From Candidatus Woesearchaeota archaeon (GTDB taxonomy: Archaea > Nanobdellota > Nanobdellia > Woesearchaeales > GW2011-AR9), in the NCBI GenBank assembly GCA_018655525.1, contig JABIJM010000007.1:25766-89765 (forward strand): a stretch of DNA of 64,000 bases. The letters are read 5' to 3'. The notes under the pieces were generated by a model that saw nothing but the letters and a program-made list of their open reading frames with translations, did not search any database and was not told the origin of the DNA. Positions within the stretch are counted from its first letter, which is position 1; every line of letters starts with the position of its first letter. The position numbers and the translations under genes are program-made. Positions 45,033 to 53,401 of the stretch are shown piece by piece.

Positions 45033-46427
45033 TTAATTTGTTATTAAAACCGGTCTTCTTGATTTAGGCAATGCACGTGTACTTTGCAAAAGAGGCGTAC
45101 TTTTTTCTTCAACATGAAAACCTTGACTTTCAAAAGAACCAGTATCAGCATATTCAGAAGAACTACCAGAAGTAACTGTTGTTAAAACAGGATATTCCGA
45201 AACTGTATCTTCTTTAGATTCTATACCGTATTCTTGGTTTCCAAATATCTTATTTCCTGCAACATAAACTCTTACATTTCTTTGTAAAGGTATTTTACCT
45301 TCAATAGCTCTTTCCGTAATTTCAATTACCTCACTGATCTCTCTTTTTTTAGGATTAGGATGACACAAGGAAACTAATGGTCTTAAAATATCACCATTAT
45401 AGTCAGTTCTTGAAAGTACTTTTTGAAATAATCTTTCAAAGTCGTTTGAATTTACATCTTGAATGCCTAAATAAAACATTTCTTTTTTTGAATAATCTAA
45501 GTAAGGTAACTCTCCAACAAGTCCTTGAATATACATTGCTCCTGCAGAATATGCGTCTGAACGATGAGTAGCTAAAGCTCCTTGTAATATTTCTGGTGCT
45601 AATAAACCTAATGTGCCTGTTATATCATCACTAATTCTTTCATTCATTAATCTCATTGTATCCTTTGGAAGGCCTAGATTCTCTATCTCATTCCGATAAA
45701 ATTCTGCATTTCCAAAATCAATTAATTTAGAATTATTATCACTTAAAAGAATATTCTCGGGTTTAATATCTCCATGAATTATTCTTTTCTTTCTAAGAAT
45801 CTTTTGAGCTTTTGAAATATCATGGACAACTCTCATTAATTGACTCGGATTAATTAATCCAGTTTGAGCGACAGAATGACTACCTCTTTTTATTAAAGGC
45901 ATTTTACTTCTTAACGTTTCTCCCGGAAGATATTCGGCTGAAAATTCTACATAAAAATTACTATCAAGGAAAAAAAATTGTCGGTCCATCTTTGTTTCTG
46001 GATTATTAATGATTTGTTGAAAATTTCGTTCTCCTCTTAATTTTCTTAATGCTTCATATTGTGACACTCCTTTTTGTAGTCGTGAAGCGTCACGTCTATT
46101 AGTAATAGAAATGTCTTTTACATTTCCACTATAATCCTCACATATTAAATGATATTCTGGTCCTTTCTTACCTTGTTTTAATTCATATTCTACTGATTTA
46201 AATAACTTGAAATCATCTCCTCCTTCGATTGGATTTGAAGAAATTTTGTCTATTTTCCTTACAATTCTTCTTCCTTCTTCAGTAATATATCCAGAATCAA
46301 ATATAGCGCCAAAACCACCACTTCCAATCACTCCTAAATTATGAAGATGATAACTAGCTGGAAGAATTTGTTCTAATTCTTGTGTTTTTTGAGATAGTTC
46401 ACCACATAATCTGTTGTTATTATTCAT
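45033..46427 (-). CDS. Eukaryotic-type serine/threonine protein kinase
   Basis: A Hanks-type kinase of about 464 aa. Glycine loop GVIGSGGFGAIFDSG, an RKIDK lysine region, catalytic loop IIHGDIKPENILL (HGD in place of HRD), LIDFGNAEF (DFG) and GLLAPEIL (APE) are all visible, so it should be active. The last 120 residues are a Ser/Thr-rich tail of unknown role. The ORF track start (46481) is a TTG; the ATG at 46427 is supported by a TATA box, GCTTTATAAAC on the minus strand (about 46451-46461). No transmembrane helix. It faces a divergent unit that includes an FHA protein, which binds phosphothreonine. Confidence 0.9.
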   Translation of the reverse strand: MNNNNRLCGELSQKTQELEQILPASYHLHNLGVIGSGGFGAIFDSGYITEEGRRIVRKIDKISSNPIEGGDDFKLFKSVEYELKQGKKGPEYHLICEDYSGNVKDISITNRRDASRLQKGVSQYEALRKLRGERNFQQIINNPETKMDRQFFFLDSNFYVEFSAEYLPGETLRSKMPLIKRGSHSVAQTGLINPSQLMRVVHDISKAQKILRKKRIIHGDIKPENILLSDNNSKLIDFGNAEFYRNEIENLGLPKDTMRLMNERISDDITGTLGLLAPEILQGALATHRSDAYSAGAMYIQGLVGELPYLDYSKKEMFYLGIQDVNSNDFERLFQKVLSRTDYNGDILRPLVSLCHPNPKKREISEVIEITERAIEGKIPLQRNVRVYVAGNKIFGNQEYGIESKEDTVSEYPVLTTVTSGSSSEYADTGSFESQGFHVEEKSTPLLQSTRALPKSRRPVLITN

Positions 46428-46541
46428 GGAATTCCTATTTTGAAAAGATTTGTTTATAAAGCTTTCTCCTGATTTTTGCAACCCTTCGGAGACAACAGTT
46501 TTGCCATAACCTTTATAACTCTAAAAGTTAATATTTTCGTC

Positions 46542-47051
46542 ATGGGAAAGAAAAAATTAATTTTAACATTTGCAATCGCAATCATATTTGTATTTTTTAT
46601 TGGATATGGTATAGAAGTATTTCATGACACACCTGAGTACAAAGATTTCTGTCCAGAAGTGTATCATTTGGATAATGAAAAAGCATGCTTAGAAGCAGGA
46701 GGGGAATGGTTTGATGAAACAACAGAAGTTATTAAAGAACAAATCCCTCGTAAAGCTACACATTGCTCAAATAAATTAGACTGTCATCTTGGTTATCAAG
46801 AACTTCAAGATAAACATGATTTAGTTGTATTTGTTGTTGCAATCATATTAGGAGTTCTCGCAATCGTTGTTGGTGTATTACTAAAGAAAGATGCAATCAG
46901 TACAGGAATCCTTGCAGGCGGTGTATTATTGTTGTTGTATGGTACAATTCGTTATTGGAGACATGCAGATGACATTTTGAAATTCATATTACTAGGAATT
47001 GCTTTAGCAGTCTTAATCTGGCTAGGCTATAAAAAGTTTGATAAGAGGTAA
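46542..47051 (+). CDS. Membrane protein with cysteine-containing outer loop
   Basis: About 169 aa with four predicted transmembrane helices: one N-terminal (LILTFAIAIIFVFFIGYGI), then a soluble loop with several cysteines (FCPEVYHL, KACLEAGGEW, HCSNKLDCHL), then three more. The loop probably forms disulphides outside the membrane. The ORF track start is not ATG and precedes the TATA-like CCTTTATAAC (about 46507-46516), so the start is placed at 46542, leaderless. It lies 5 bp before the FHA gene. Confidence 0.72.
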   Translation: MGKKKLILTFAIAIIFVFFIGYGIEVFHDTPEYKDFCPEVYHLDNEKACLEAGGEWFDETTEVIKEQIPRKATHCSNKLDCHLGYQELQDKHDLVVFVVAIILGVLAIVVGVLLKKDAISTGILAGGVLLLLYGTIRYWRHADDILKFILLGIALAVLIWLGYKKFDKR

Positions 47052-47056
47052 ATAAG

Positions 47057-47521
47057 ATGACACAAGTAATACCAATCTCACAACAAGGTGAAACAAAATT
47101 TAAGAAACCTTTTGGTTATCTACAAAGGAAAGCAGAATTAATTATGATAGGAAAAGGTGGGAGGAAATTTGTTTTTAAAATACGTAATAAACCTGTTTTA
47201 ATTGGGCGTGCAAATAATGTGGATTTAGAAATGTTTGGAAAACATCTTTCTTTAGGTCCTGTTTTTGATACAGAAACGAATGCTAGTTTTGATAGAATTA
47301 TTTTTCCAGATATCCCTTTAACACAAGATATTTCTACTTATGGTCATTGCAAATTGGTCTGGAAACTTGTTCCTGGTCGTCGTTTATGGGCACTTGAATT
47401 AGAAGATGCATCCACAAATGGAACAATTGTAAATGGTGAAAAAGTTCATAAACGAAAAAAATTTCTTTTAGATAAAACGAAAATCAATCTTTGGAAATAT
47501 AAACTTGAACTCCTCTACTAA
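47057..47521 (+). CDS. FHA-domain protein
   Basis: A 154-residue protein made largely of one forkhead-associated domain, a phosphothreonine-binding module. Visible landmarks are VLIGRANNVDL (with the conserved GR), ISTYGHCKLVW (SxxH-like) and LEDASTNGTIVNGEKV (the NG turn). No catalytic part. Because a protein kinase gene starts divergently nearby, this may read its phosphorylated targets, which is inference. Its stop codon overlaps the start of the PUA gene (TAATG). Confidence 0.88.
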   Translation: MTQVIPISQQGETKFKKPFGYLQRKAELIMIGKGGRKFVFKIRNKPVLIGRANNVDLEMFGKHLSLGPVFDTETNASFDRIIFPDIPLTQDISTYGHCKLVWKLVPGRRLWALELEDASTNGTIVNGEKVHKRKKFLLDKTKINLWKYKLELLY

Positions 47522-47961
47522 TGAAACAAACACGTTTGAAAGCAAAGGACGTTAATAAAGAATTAGGACTAGAACTTTCTAAAAAGGATCAATGCATCCT
47601 CAAAGAAGATTCACATAAAATTCTTTACATTAACAACGAACCTTCCTTCTTTTATTATAATGATAAACCAGTTCCAACATTAAAATATCTACAAACACAT
47701 GAACGATTGAAAAAAATAACTGTAGATATGGGCGCAGTAAAATTTGTGGTGAACGGGGCAGATATCATGCGACCAGGGATCACAGAGATTGAAGATGGAA
47801 TTCAAAGAGATGATTTCATTGTAATCATAGATCAAAATAATAAAAAACCATTGTCTGTAGGTATTGCACAACTAGGAACAGAAGAATTACGAGAGGCAAC
47901 ATCTGGAAAAGTAATCAAAAATATTCATTTTGTGGGAGATGATATCTGGAAAAATGATTAG
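47521..47961 (+). CDS. PUA-domain RNA-binding protein (MCT-1/Tma20-like)
   Basis: A 146-residue protein with a C-terminal PUA domain (VDMGAVKFVVNGADIMRPGI, then FIVIIDQNNKKPLSVGIAQ). The N-terminal domain is of the type found in archaeal DUF1947 and eukaryotic MCT-1/Tma20 proteins, which act near translation initiation or recycling. Translationally coupled to the FHA gene before it; the DUF192 gene overlaps its end by 8 bp. Confidence 0.88.
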   Translation: MKQTRLKAKDVNKELGLELSKKDQCILKEDSHKILYINNEPSFFYYNDKPVPTLKYLQTHERLKKITVDMGAVKFVVNGADIMRPGITEIEDGIQRDDFIVIIDQNNKKPLSVGIAQLGTEELREATSGKVIKNIHFVGDDIWKND

Positions 47962-48238
47962 AATAGATAATCACATCATTTCAGAAAAAGAATTATACTG
48001 CACTTCTCTTTATTCGCAAGCTCGTGGGTTAATGTTTCGCAAGAAACAAAATCTCATCATGGAATTCTCCTCAGAAAGAAAAATCTCTTTACATAACTTC
48101 TTTGTCTTTTATCCTATTGATGTACTTATTTTAGATCAAAATAAAAAAATTGTAGATATAAAAAAAAACTTTAAACCATTCACATTTTGGACTTCTTCTG
48201 TAAAAGGAAAATATGTTGTTGAATTGGGTATTAAATAA
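47954..48238 (+). CDS. DUF192-family protein
   Basis: About 94 aa, an all-beta DUF192 domain: YSQARGLMFRKK, FFVFYPIDVLILDQNKKIVDI and the closing VKGKYVVELGI match the family's core. Role unknown. MIRIDNH at 47954 is a better start than the ORF track start at 47930 because it overlaps the PUA stop only slightly. Last gene of the membrane protein-FHA-PUA-DUF192 run. Confidence 0.82.
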   Translation: MIRIDNHIISEKELYCTSLYSQARGLMFRKKQNLIMEFSSERKISLHNFFVFYPIDVLILDQNKKIVDIKKNFKPFTFWTSSVKGKYVVELGIK

Positions 48239-48262
48239 AAAAAATAAATAAAAAAATAAAAA

Positions 48263-50452
48263 CTAAGCTCCTAAATTACCAGAACTTAAACCTTTTCGTT
48301 GAACAATTTGGTTTCGGATTTTTTCCTGTAATTCTCCAGGAAGTTTCTCAAATGCTTGATCCACTAATGAAGAGTTACCACGTCCACCTGTTCCTGAACG
48401 TAAATCGTTACTCCATCCGAAAAGTTCTCCTACTGGAAGTTTTGCAACAACAACAGTAACATCACCTTCTTGGTTCATTTCTAATAATTGACCACGTCTT
48501 GACGTAACTAATTTAGAAACTTCTCCAACGTATTCATTTGGTGCTTCAATTCTCATTACTTGTAAAGGCTCATAAAGTACTGGACCAGCTTGCATAAGTG
48601 CAGATCTGATACCCTCTCTTACTGCAGGATACATTTGTGCAGGACCTCTATGAATTGCATCTTCATGTAAAGTACAATCCATTAAGCTAACTTTTACATT
48701 TAAACAAGGTTCTTTAGCTAAAGGACCAGCTTTCATAACATCTTCAAACATGTCAAGTACAAGTTCCATGATTTCGTTAATTTGAACAATTCCACGTGTT
48801 TTATCAACAAAAAGATTTCCGTTAATTTCACCTTTAACTTTAGCTGCGACTTTTGTGTCCCATCCTAATTCTCTGAAAACAGCAATAGCTTCATTATCTT
48901 TCTTCTTGTATCGTCCTTTAGGAAGTTTGTTCTCTTTAATCGCTTCAATGACACCTTCATCTAAAGGTTCAACTCTAAAGTACAATTTGTTGTGTTTGTT
49001 AGGTGATTTCCCTTCAATTTCAGGACTTTCTTTTGTAATTGTTTCACGATATACAACAATTGGAGGAGATGTTTTTACTTCAACACCTTTTTCCTTCTTA
49101 ATCCTGTTTTCAATAACTTCAAGATGTAATTCACCCATACCATGCATTAAATGTTCTCCAGTTTCTTCATTAATTTCAATGGTAATTGTAGGATCTTCTT
49201 TCTGTACTTGATGTAAAACTTCAATTAACTTCGGAAGGTCTCCAGGTTTCTTTGCTTCAATTGCTTTTGTTACAACCGGATCAAAGATGTGACTTAGTTT
49301 CTCAAAAGGTTCAGATTTTCCTTCAGTTGTGACAGTTTCACCAGGAATACCTGCTTTTAATCCACCAACACCAATAATGTTACCTGCAGGAACATTGTCA
49401 ACAATCTCCTTCTTTGCACCATTATAAATGTAAACTTGTTGGATTCTCCCAGCACAATTCGCCATGTTTAACCAGACTTCATCTCCTTTCTTCATTGTAC
49501 CTGAAAATAATCTACCTGCTGCAATTTCTCCTGCTTGAGGATCAACAACAACTTTTGTAATTACAAAGTACGTTCTTCCAGTAGGATCACAACTAATCAA
49601 AGATTTACCATCTTTACCTTCTAAATCTCCTTGCCATAATTTTGGAATTCTGTAAGCTTGAGCTTGTACAGGATCTGGATTATGTTCAATAACCATATCT
49701 AATACTACTTCATGTAAAGGAGCTTTCTTTGCTAACTCCTTATATGCTTCAGGGTTAGATTCATCATTATATGCATCAATGATATCTTTAAATCCAATGC
49801 TTTTCTTTTTCATATAAGATAAACTAATCGCCCAGTTATGAAACGCAGAACCAAATGCAACGGTTCCTTTTTCAATACTAACTTGCCAAGATTCTTTTAA
49901 TTCATCTGGTGCAACATTTCTGATAATTTTGTTTACAGCAGCAATATGTTTTACAAAACGTTCTTGCATCTGTTGCGGTGTTAATTTTAATTCTTTAATT
50001 AACCGATCAGTTTTGTTAATGAATAAAACAGGTCTTACCCGTTCCTTCAAAGCTTGACGTAATACAGTTTCAGTCTGAGGCATTGCTCCTTCTGATGCAC
50101 ATACTAATACAATCGCACCATCTACAGCTCTCATTGCTCGTGTAACGTCACCACCAAAATCTACGTGACCTGGTGTGTCAATTAAATTAATTAAATATTC
50201 TTCTTCTCCAATAGTGTGAACCATAGAAACTGAAGCGGAATCAATTGTAATTCCTCTTTCCTGCTCATCTTCATGGAAATCTAACTGTCTTGCTTTACCC
50301 GCAAGATGTTCACTCATCATTCCTGCTCCTGAAAGGAGGTTATCGGAAAAAGTTGTTTTACCATGATCAATATGGGCTGCAACACCGATATTTCTAATAT
50401 TTTTTGGTGACTTCATTAAACGAGTCACTTTATCAACCATTCTTTCTGCCAT
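48263..50452 (-). CDS. fusA: Translation elongation factor aEF-2
   Basis: The GTPase that moves tRNAs and mRNA through the ribosome. G1 AAHIDHGKTTFSDNLL, G3 DTPGHVDFGG, G4 NKTDRL and domains II-V are present (729 aa). The loop LHEDAIHRGPAQ carries the histidine that is converted to diphthamide in archaea and eukaryotes, so the host is expected to have diphthamide synthesis. It is 19 bp downstream of ndk and is the last gene of the L7Ae operon. Confidence 0.98.
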   Translation of the reverse strand: MAERMVDKVTRLMKSPKNIRNIGVAAHIDHGKTTFSDNLLSGAGMMSEHLAGKARQLDFHEDEQERGITIDSASVSMVHTIGEEEYLINLIDTPGHVDFGGDVTRAMRAVDGAIVLVCASEGAMPQTETVLRQALKERVRPVLFINKTDRLIKELKLTPQQMQERFVKHIAAVNKIIRNVAPDELKESWQVSIEKGTVAFGSAFHNWAISLSYMKKKSIGFKDIIDAYNDESNPEAYKELAKKAPLHEVVLDMVIEHNPDPVQAQAYRIPKLWQGDLEGKDGKSLISCDPTGRTYFVITKVVVDPQAGEIAAGRLFSGTMKKGDEVWLNMANCAGRIQQVYIYNGAKKEIVDNVPAGNIIGVGGLKAGIPGETVTTEGKSEPFEKLSHIFDPVVTKAIEAKKPGDLPKLIEVLHQVQKEDPTITIEINEETGEHLMHGMGELHLEVIENRIKKEKGVEVKTSPPIVVYRETITKESPEIEGKSPNKHNKLYFRVEPLDEGVIEAIKENKLPKGRYKKKDNEAIAVFRELGWDTKVAAKVKGEINGNLFVDKTRGIVQINEIMELVLDMFEDVMKAGPLAKEPCLNVKVSLMDCTLHEDAIHRGPAQMYPAVREGIRSALMQAGPVLYEPLQVMRIEAPNEYVGEVSKLVTSRRGQLLEMNQEGDVTVVVAKLPVGELFGWSNDLRSGTGGRGNSSLVDQAFEKLPGELQEKIRNQIVQRKGLSSGNLGA

Positions 50453-50471
50453 TTCTTATTTACCCCTAAAT

Positions 50472-50960
50472 CTAAAACGTATGCATCTCATGCACAGTTC
50501 TGTATGTATGTAATTCATTTGCACTAAACCATAATGCAACTTCTTGTTCTGCTTCTTTTGAATTTCCAGAAGCATGAATCAAATTTTTGATTGCTTTTCC
50601 TTCCTTGTCAGCATGTGCAAAACTAATGTGTGCAAAATCTCCTCGGATTGTTCCTGGAAGTGCTGATTTTGGTTCAGTTCCGCCAACCATCTTTCTCACA
50701 TTCTCAACAGCATTGACACCTTCAATACAAAGGGCCATTACAGGACCAGTTGTCATGAATCCAAGTAAAACTTCAAGAACTTTTTCTCCTCGTCGTTCAG
50801 CAACATCAAAATAATGTTTCTTTCCAAATTCTTGGTCAATCCACACCATTTTAGCTCCGATAGCTTTGAATCCAGCGTTTTCAAAACGAGAAATGATATT
50901 TCCCATTAATCCACGTTGAACTGCATCAGGTTTCAATAAAACAAGACTTCGCTCCATCAT
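50472..50960 (-). CDS. ndk: Nucleoside diphosphate kinase
   Basis: Transfers the gamma phosphate between nucleoside triphosphates and diphosphates through a phosphohistidine. SLVLLKPDAVQRGLMG at the N-terminus and NLIHASGNSKEAEQEVALWF with the active-site His identify it. 162 aa. It starts overlapping the end of L24e (ATGATG; second ATG at 50957 also possible). The order L7Ae-S28e-L24e-ndk is a well-known archaeal ribosomal cluster. Confidence 0.97.
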   Translation of the reverse strand: MMERSLVLLKPDAVQRGLMGNIISRFENAGFKAIGAKMVWIDQEFGKKHYFDVAERRGEKVLEVLLGFMTTGPVMALCIEGVNAVENVRKMVGGTEPKSALPGTIRGDFAHISFAHADKEGKAIKNLIHASGNSKEAEQEVALWFSANELHTYRTVHEMHTF

Positions 50961-51220
50961 TTTGAACCACCCTTCAAAACTTTAGTTTTGGGGGTACTAG
51001 AAATCTCTGATTTCTGGGTGCCTTCAGCTTTGTAAGAACCTTTTTTGTTCTCTTTCTTGAAAGCTTCCGTCCACCTAGTTTTTACAGGTTTTCGTTTTAA
51101 TTGAATCAAATTCTTTTCACATTTGTTAGAACAAAAATTAGCAACTTTACCGCTAGCGTAAATATATAATTTTCCTGTTCCTTTTGTGAGTTCTTTTCCG
51201 CAAAATGTACATCGTGGCAT
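50957..51220 (-). CDS. rpl24e: Large-subunit ribosomal protein L24e
   Basis: A zinc-ribbon ribosomal protein: MPRCTFCGKELTKGTGK and FCSNKCEKNL supply four cysteines. The 87 aa include a 30-residue Lys-rich tail beyond the usual core. It lies 3 bp after S28e and overlaps ndk by 4 bp. Confidence 0.95.
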   Translation of the reverse strand: MPRCTFCGKELTKGTGKLYIYASGKVANFCSNKCEKNLIQLKRKPVKTRWTEAFKKENKKGSYKAEGTQKSEISSTPKTKVLKGGSK

Positions 51221-51223
51221 CTT

Positions 51224-51511
51224 CTACCTCCGTCCGCGTCGTCCACCGCCTAGGCGATGAGCTTCAATTTCTGTTTCTAGTAACATTAGAATATCTCCCA
51301 CTTGTACAGGACCTTTTACGTTTCTACGCATAACTTTACCTTTATCTCGGCCATCTTGTACAAGACACATAACTTGTGTTAATTCCCCACGACTTCCAGC
51401 TCGTCCAACGATTTCTTTAATTTCTGCAGGAATACCTGGTTTAAAGTCCACGATATTACTGTCAGCTTTTACGTTGGTTTTCCCTTTCTTTCTAAATTCT
51501 TCTTTTGCCAT
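51224..51511 (-). CDS. rps28e: Small-subunit ribosomal protein S28e
   Basis: S28e OB-fold protein with the signature [39 protein letters not shown] and the typical end [11 protein letters not shown]. 95 aa, slightly longer at the N-terminus than many. It lies 10 bp after L7Ae. Confidence 0.96.
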   Translation of the reverse strand: MAKEEFRKKGKTNVKADSNIVDFKPGIPAEIKEIVGRAGSRGELTQVMCLVQDGRDKGKVMRRNVKGPVQVGDILMLLETEIEAHRLGGGRRGRR

Positions 51512-51521
51512 TGGGAATCAC

Positions 51522-51839
51522 CTATTCAGCTTGTAATACATCAATATGTTTTTTAGCATCTCCTTCCTTTACAATTGCTACTGCAGCAGTTGCAACAGGT
51601 AAACCAGCCGCAGCTCCTAAATCTTCACGTTTAGAAATTTCAAAACACTTAATGCCTTTCTCTTTACATAATAAAGGGATGTGCATAATTACTTCTTTAG
51701 GATTAACGTCAGCAGCATACGCTACAAGTTTTGCTTCTCCTTTCTCAATTGCTTTTGTTGTTTCATTGGATCCTTTACGGATTTTACCGCTTGTTCGTGC
51801 GATTTCAATAATCTCTAATATTTTAGCTTCGTCTGCCAT
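51522..51839 (-). CDS. rpl7ae: Ribosomal protein L7Ae, kink-turn RNA-binding protein
   Basis: L7Ae is part of the large ribosomal subunit, box C/D and H/ACA RNPs and archaeal RNase P, and binds kink-turns. The recognition loop KIRKGSNETTKAIEKG is intact, with VNPKEVIMHIPLLCKEK and LGAAAGLPVATAAVAIV. 105 aa, short at the N-terminus. First gene of the operon; its leader of about 115 nt contains a consensus kink-turn, which suggests autoregulation. TTTATAAA at 51978-51985 is the TATA box. Confidence 0.97.
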   Translation of the reverse strand: MADEAKILEIIEIARTSGKIRKGSNETTKAIEKGEAKLVAYAADVNPKEVIMHIPLLCKEKGIKCFEISKREDLGAAAGLPVATAAVAIVKEGDAKKHIDVLQAE

Positions 51840-51916
51840 TTTATTTTTCCTCCAGTGTGGATAAGATCAAATAGATCTTTTTCTCCTCTTCTTAAGTAAC
51901 AATTAGAATTAATCGT

Positions 51917-51955
51917 TACCTCGTTTACTTTTTTAACCCTGTAAACTCATTGGTA
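51917..51955 (-). promoter_or_regulatory. Kink-turn in the L7Ae mRNA leader
   Basis: On the minus strand: C-stem TACC, 3-nt bulge AAT, GA, NC-stem GTTTAC, a 12-nt loop, GTAAAC, GA, GGTA. This is a complete kink-turn: two stems of four and six pairs separated by a 3-nt bulge and tandem sheared G-A/A-G pairs. The TATA box places transcription start near 51955, so the motif would be at the very 5' end of the mRNA. Autoregulation of L7Ae through a leader kink-turn has been described in archaea; its presence here is read directly from the sequence. Confidence 0.8.
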
Positions 51956-52014
51956 TACACTATTGGGAGATGGTTTGTTTATAAAGGTTACTGTTAGAAA
52001 TCTTGAAATGGTAA

Positions 52015-52713
52015 TTATTTTGGTTTTGGTGAGTTTGCATTAGAATCCAGAATCATCCGAAACACTTCCTCATGAAAATCAGGTTCCTGGGTCCAATCAA
52101 TGGATCCATCAACAGTAATGACTCTAGGTGCTTTTAATCCATATTTACCATAAGCTGTATCAATATTTCCAATAAATTTTTCATAAAGACCATTAATTCT
52201 TTCTAAATATCCTGCAGGAATAACTTCTCCCTTAAAATCTGGGCGTTGTCTTTGCCGTTCTTGAAGAACTTCAACATCTTTCACTTGTAAATACACAAGC
52301 GTTTGTTCTAACCATGTGGGTTGATTTGATTTTCCAAGACGATCAATTGCTCTTCGTAATATGGTATGGTAAAGATTAAACCCAATATCATCAAGATGTC
52401 CTTCATTAAAAGAATTTTTACAGAAAGTCTCAGCGCCACCAATTACGCCTCTATCAAAAACAATTGTTCCCTCTTTCCGTTGTGCCATTGTATGGCGTGC
52501 AATACGATTCATGAGACAACTAAGTTCATACATTTCAGTATTACGAGGAATGTCAGCATAAAATTCTTCTAAAGCAGGAGGATCAACAAATTCTAATACA
52601 ATGTCCCCACCATTTGACCCGTAAAGTTGGTTTTTATGTTGTTGGATGTATCTACACATAGAACTTTTTCCTGCACAAATGTTCCCTTCAATTAATATAA
52701 TCCGATCAGCCAT
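52015..52713 (-). CDS. Deoxynucleoside kinase-like protein
   Basis: A 232-aa P-loop kinase of the deoxynucleoside kinase family, which phosphorylates salvaged deoxynucleosides. P-loop IEGNICAGKSSM, the aromatic segment VLEFVDPP, the FDRGVIGG (DRS-like) motif, and the lid region ERQRQRPDFKGEVIPAGYLERI are visible. The substrate cannot be told from sequence. It lies 1 bp after the AAA_28-like gene, so the pair is an operon. Confidence 0.85.
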   Translation of the reverse strand: MADRIILIEGNICAGKSSMCRYIQQHKNQLYGSNGGDIVLEFVDPPALEEFYADIPRNTEMYELSCLMNRIARHTMAQRKEGTIVFDRGVIGGAETFCKNSFNEGHLDDIGFNLYHTILRRAIDRLGKSNQPTWLEQTLVYLQVKDVEVLQERQRQRPDFKGEVIPAGYLERINGLYEKFIGNIDTAYGKYGLKAPRVITVDGSIDWTQEPDFHEEVFRMILDSNANSPKPK

Positions 52714-52714
52714 T

Positions 52715-53299
52715 TTATCTTATATCTCTTATCGTATCATTTACAATGATTTCTACCCATTCTTGTCTGTATGTATCTTCTGGTTTTGGTATTGGAAGAA
52801 TTTTATGAGGTATCTCATATTTCAAAAAGAAATTGCGAATTTTTTCATCCATTGTCTCACGAAATTCTTGATCTAAATCTCGGGTGCCATTATCCTGAAT
52901 GTTGCCATTAATTCTTGGTAATAAATACATCGCATCATATGGAAAATGATGAATGTGTCCTAATACCATATTTAATGCATTAGGATTCTCACCAACCTTT
53001 TGTTCTAAATAACAATAATTATCTGGCCCTCTATCTGTGATTATAACTTGATAATTTGTTCCATGTTCAGAATTTCCAAAAAGTTCTAATTCGTTTGCAA
53101 ATTGTTGATAAAGAATCCACATTTGTGTTATAAGGTTGGTTCCTTTGTTAATTAATAATCCACGTTTTTTTGCTTCAGTAGAAATTTCAGGAAGTTTAAT
53201 TGCTTCTATACCTCTGCGTTTTAATTCACCTTCAGTCAATGCAGCTAATGAAGTCTTTCCAGTTCCGTGAGTCCCAACCAAACCAATCTTATACACCAT
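52715..53299 (-). CDS. P-loop ATPase/kinase of the AAA_28 (NadR-like) type
   Basis: A 194-aa P-loop protein. Walker A is LVGTHGTGKTSL at residues 7-18, and the ITDRGPDNYCY region corresponds to the DRGxxD motif seen in AAA_28 and NadR-type nucleoside kinases. Probably a nucleotide or nucleoside kinase; substrate unknown. The C-terminus ends with a regular alpha-beta element. It precedes the deoxynucleoside kinase by 1 bp, consistent with a nucleotide-salvage pair. Confidence 0.75.
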   Translation of the reverse strand: MVYKIGLVGTHGTGKTSLAALTEGELKRRGIEAIKLPEISTEAKKRGLLINKGTNLITQMWILYQQFANELELFGNSEHGTNYQVIITDRGPDNYCYLEQKVGENPNALNMVLGHIHHFPYDAMYLLPRINGNIQDNGTRDLDQEFRETMDEKIRNFFLKYEIPHKILPIPKPEDTYRQEWVEIIVNDTIRDIR

Positions 53300-53401
53300 C
53301 TTTTATGATTTTTAAAGAATGTGATGTATTAAAAAGATTGTTGTTATCTTTCTTCTATTTTAGACCAAACATTCTTAAAGTTTAATCATAATATAACTCC
53401 T

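Noticed and set aside
46428-46481. N-terminal extension of the protein kinase ORF
   Set aside because: It starts with TTG and spans the TATA box; ATG 46427 is the leaderless start.
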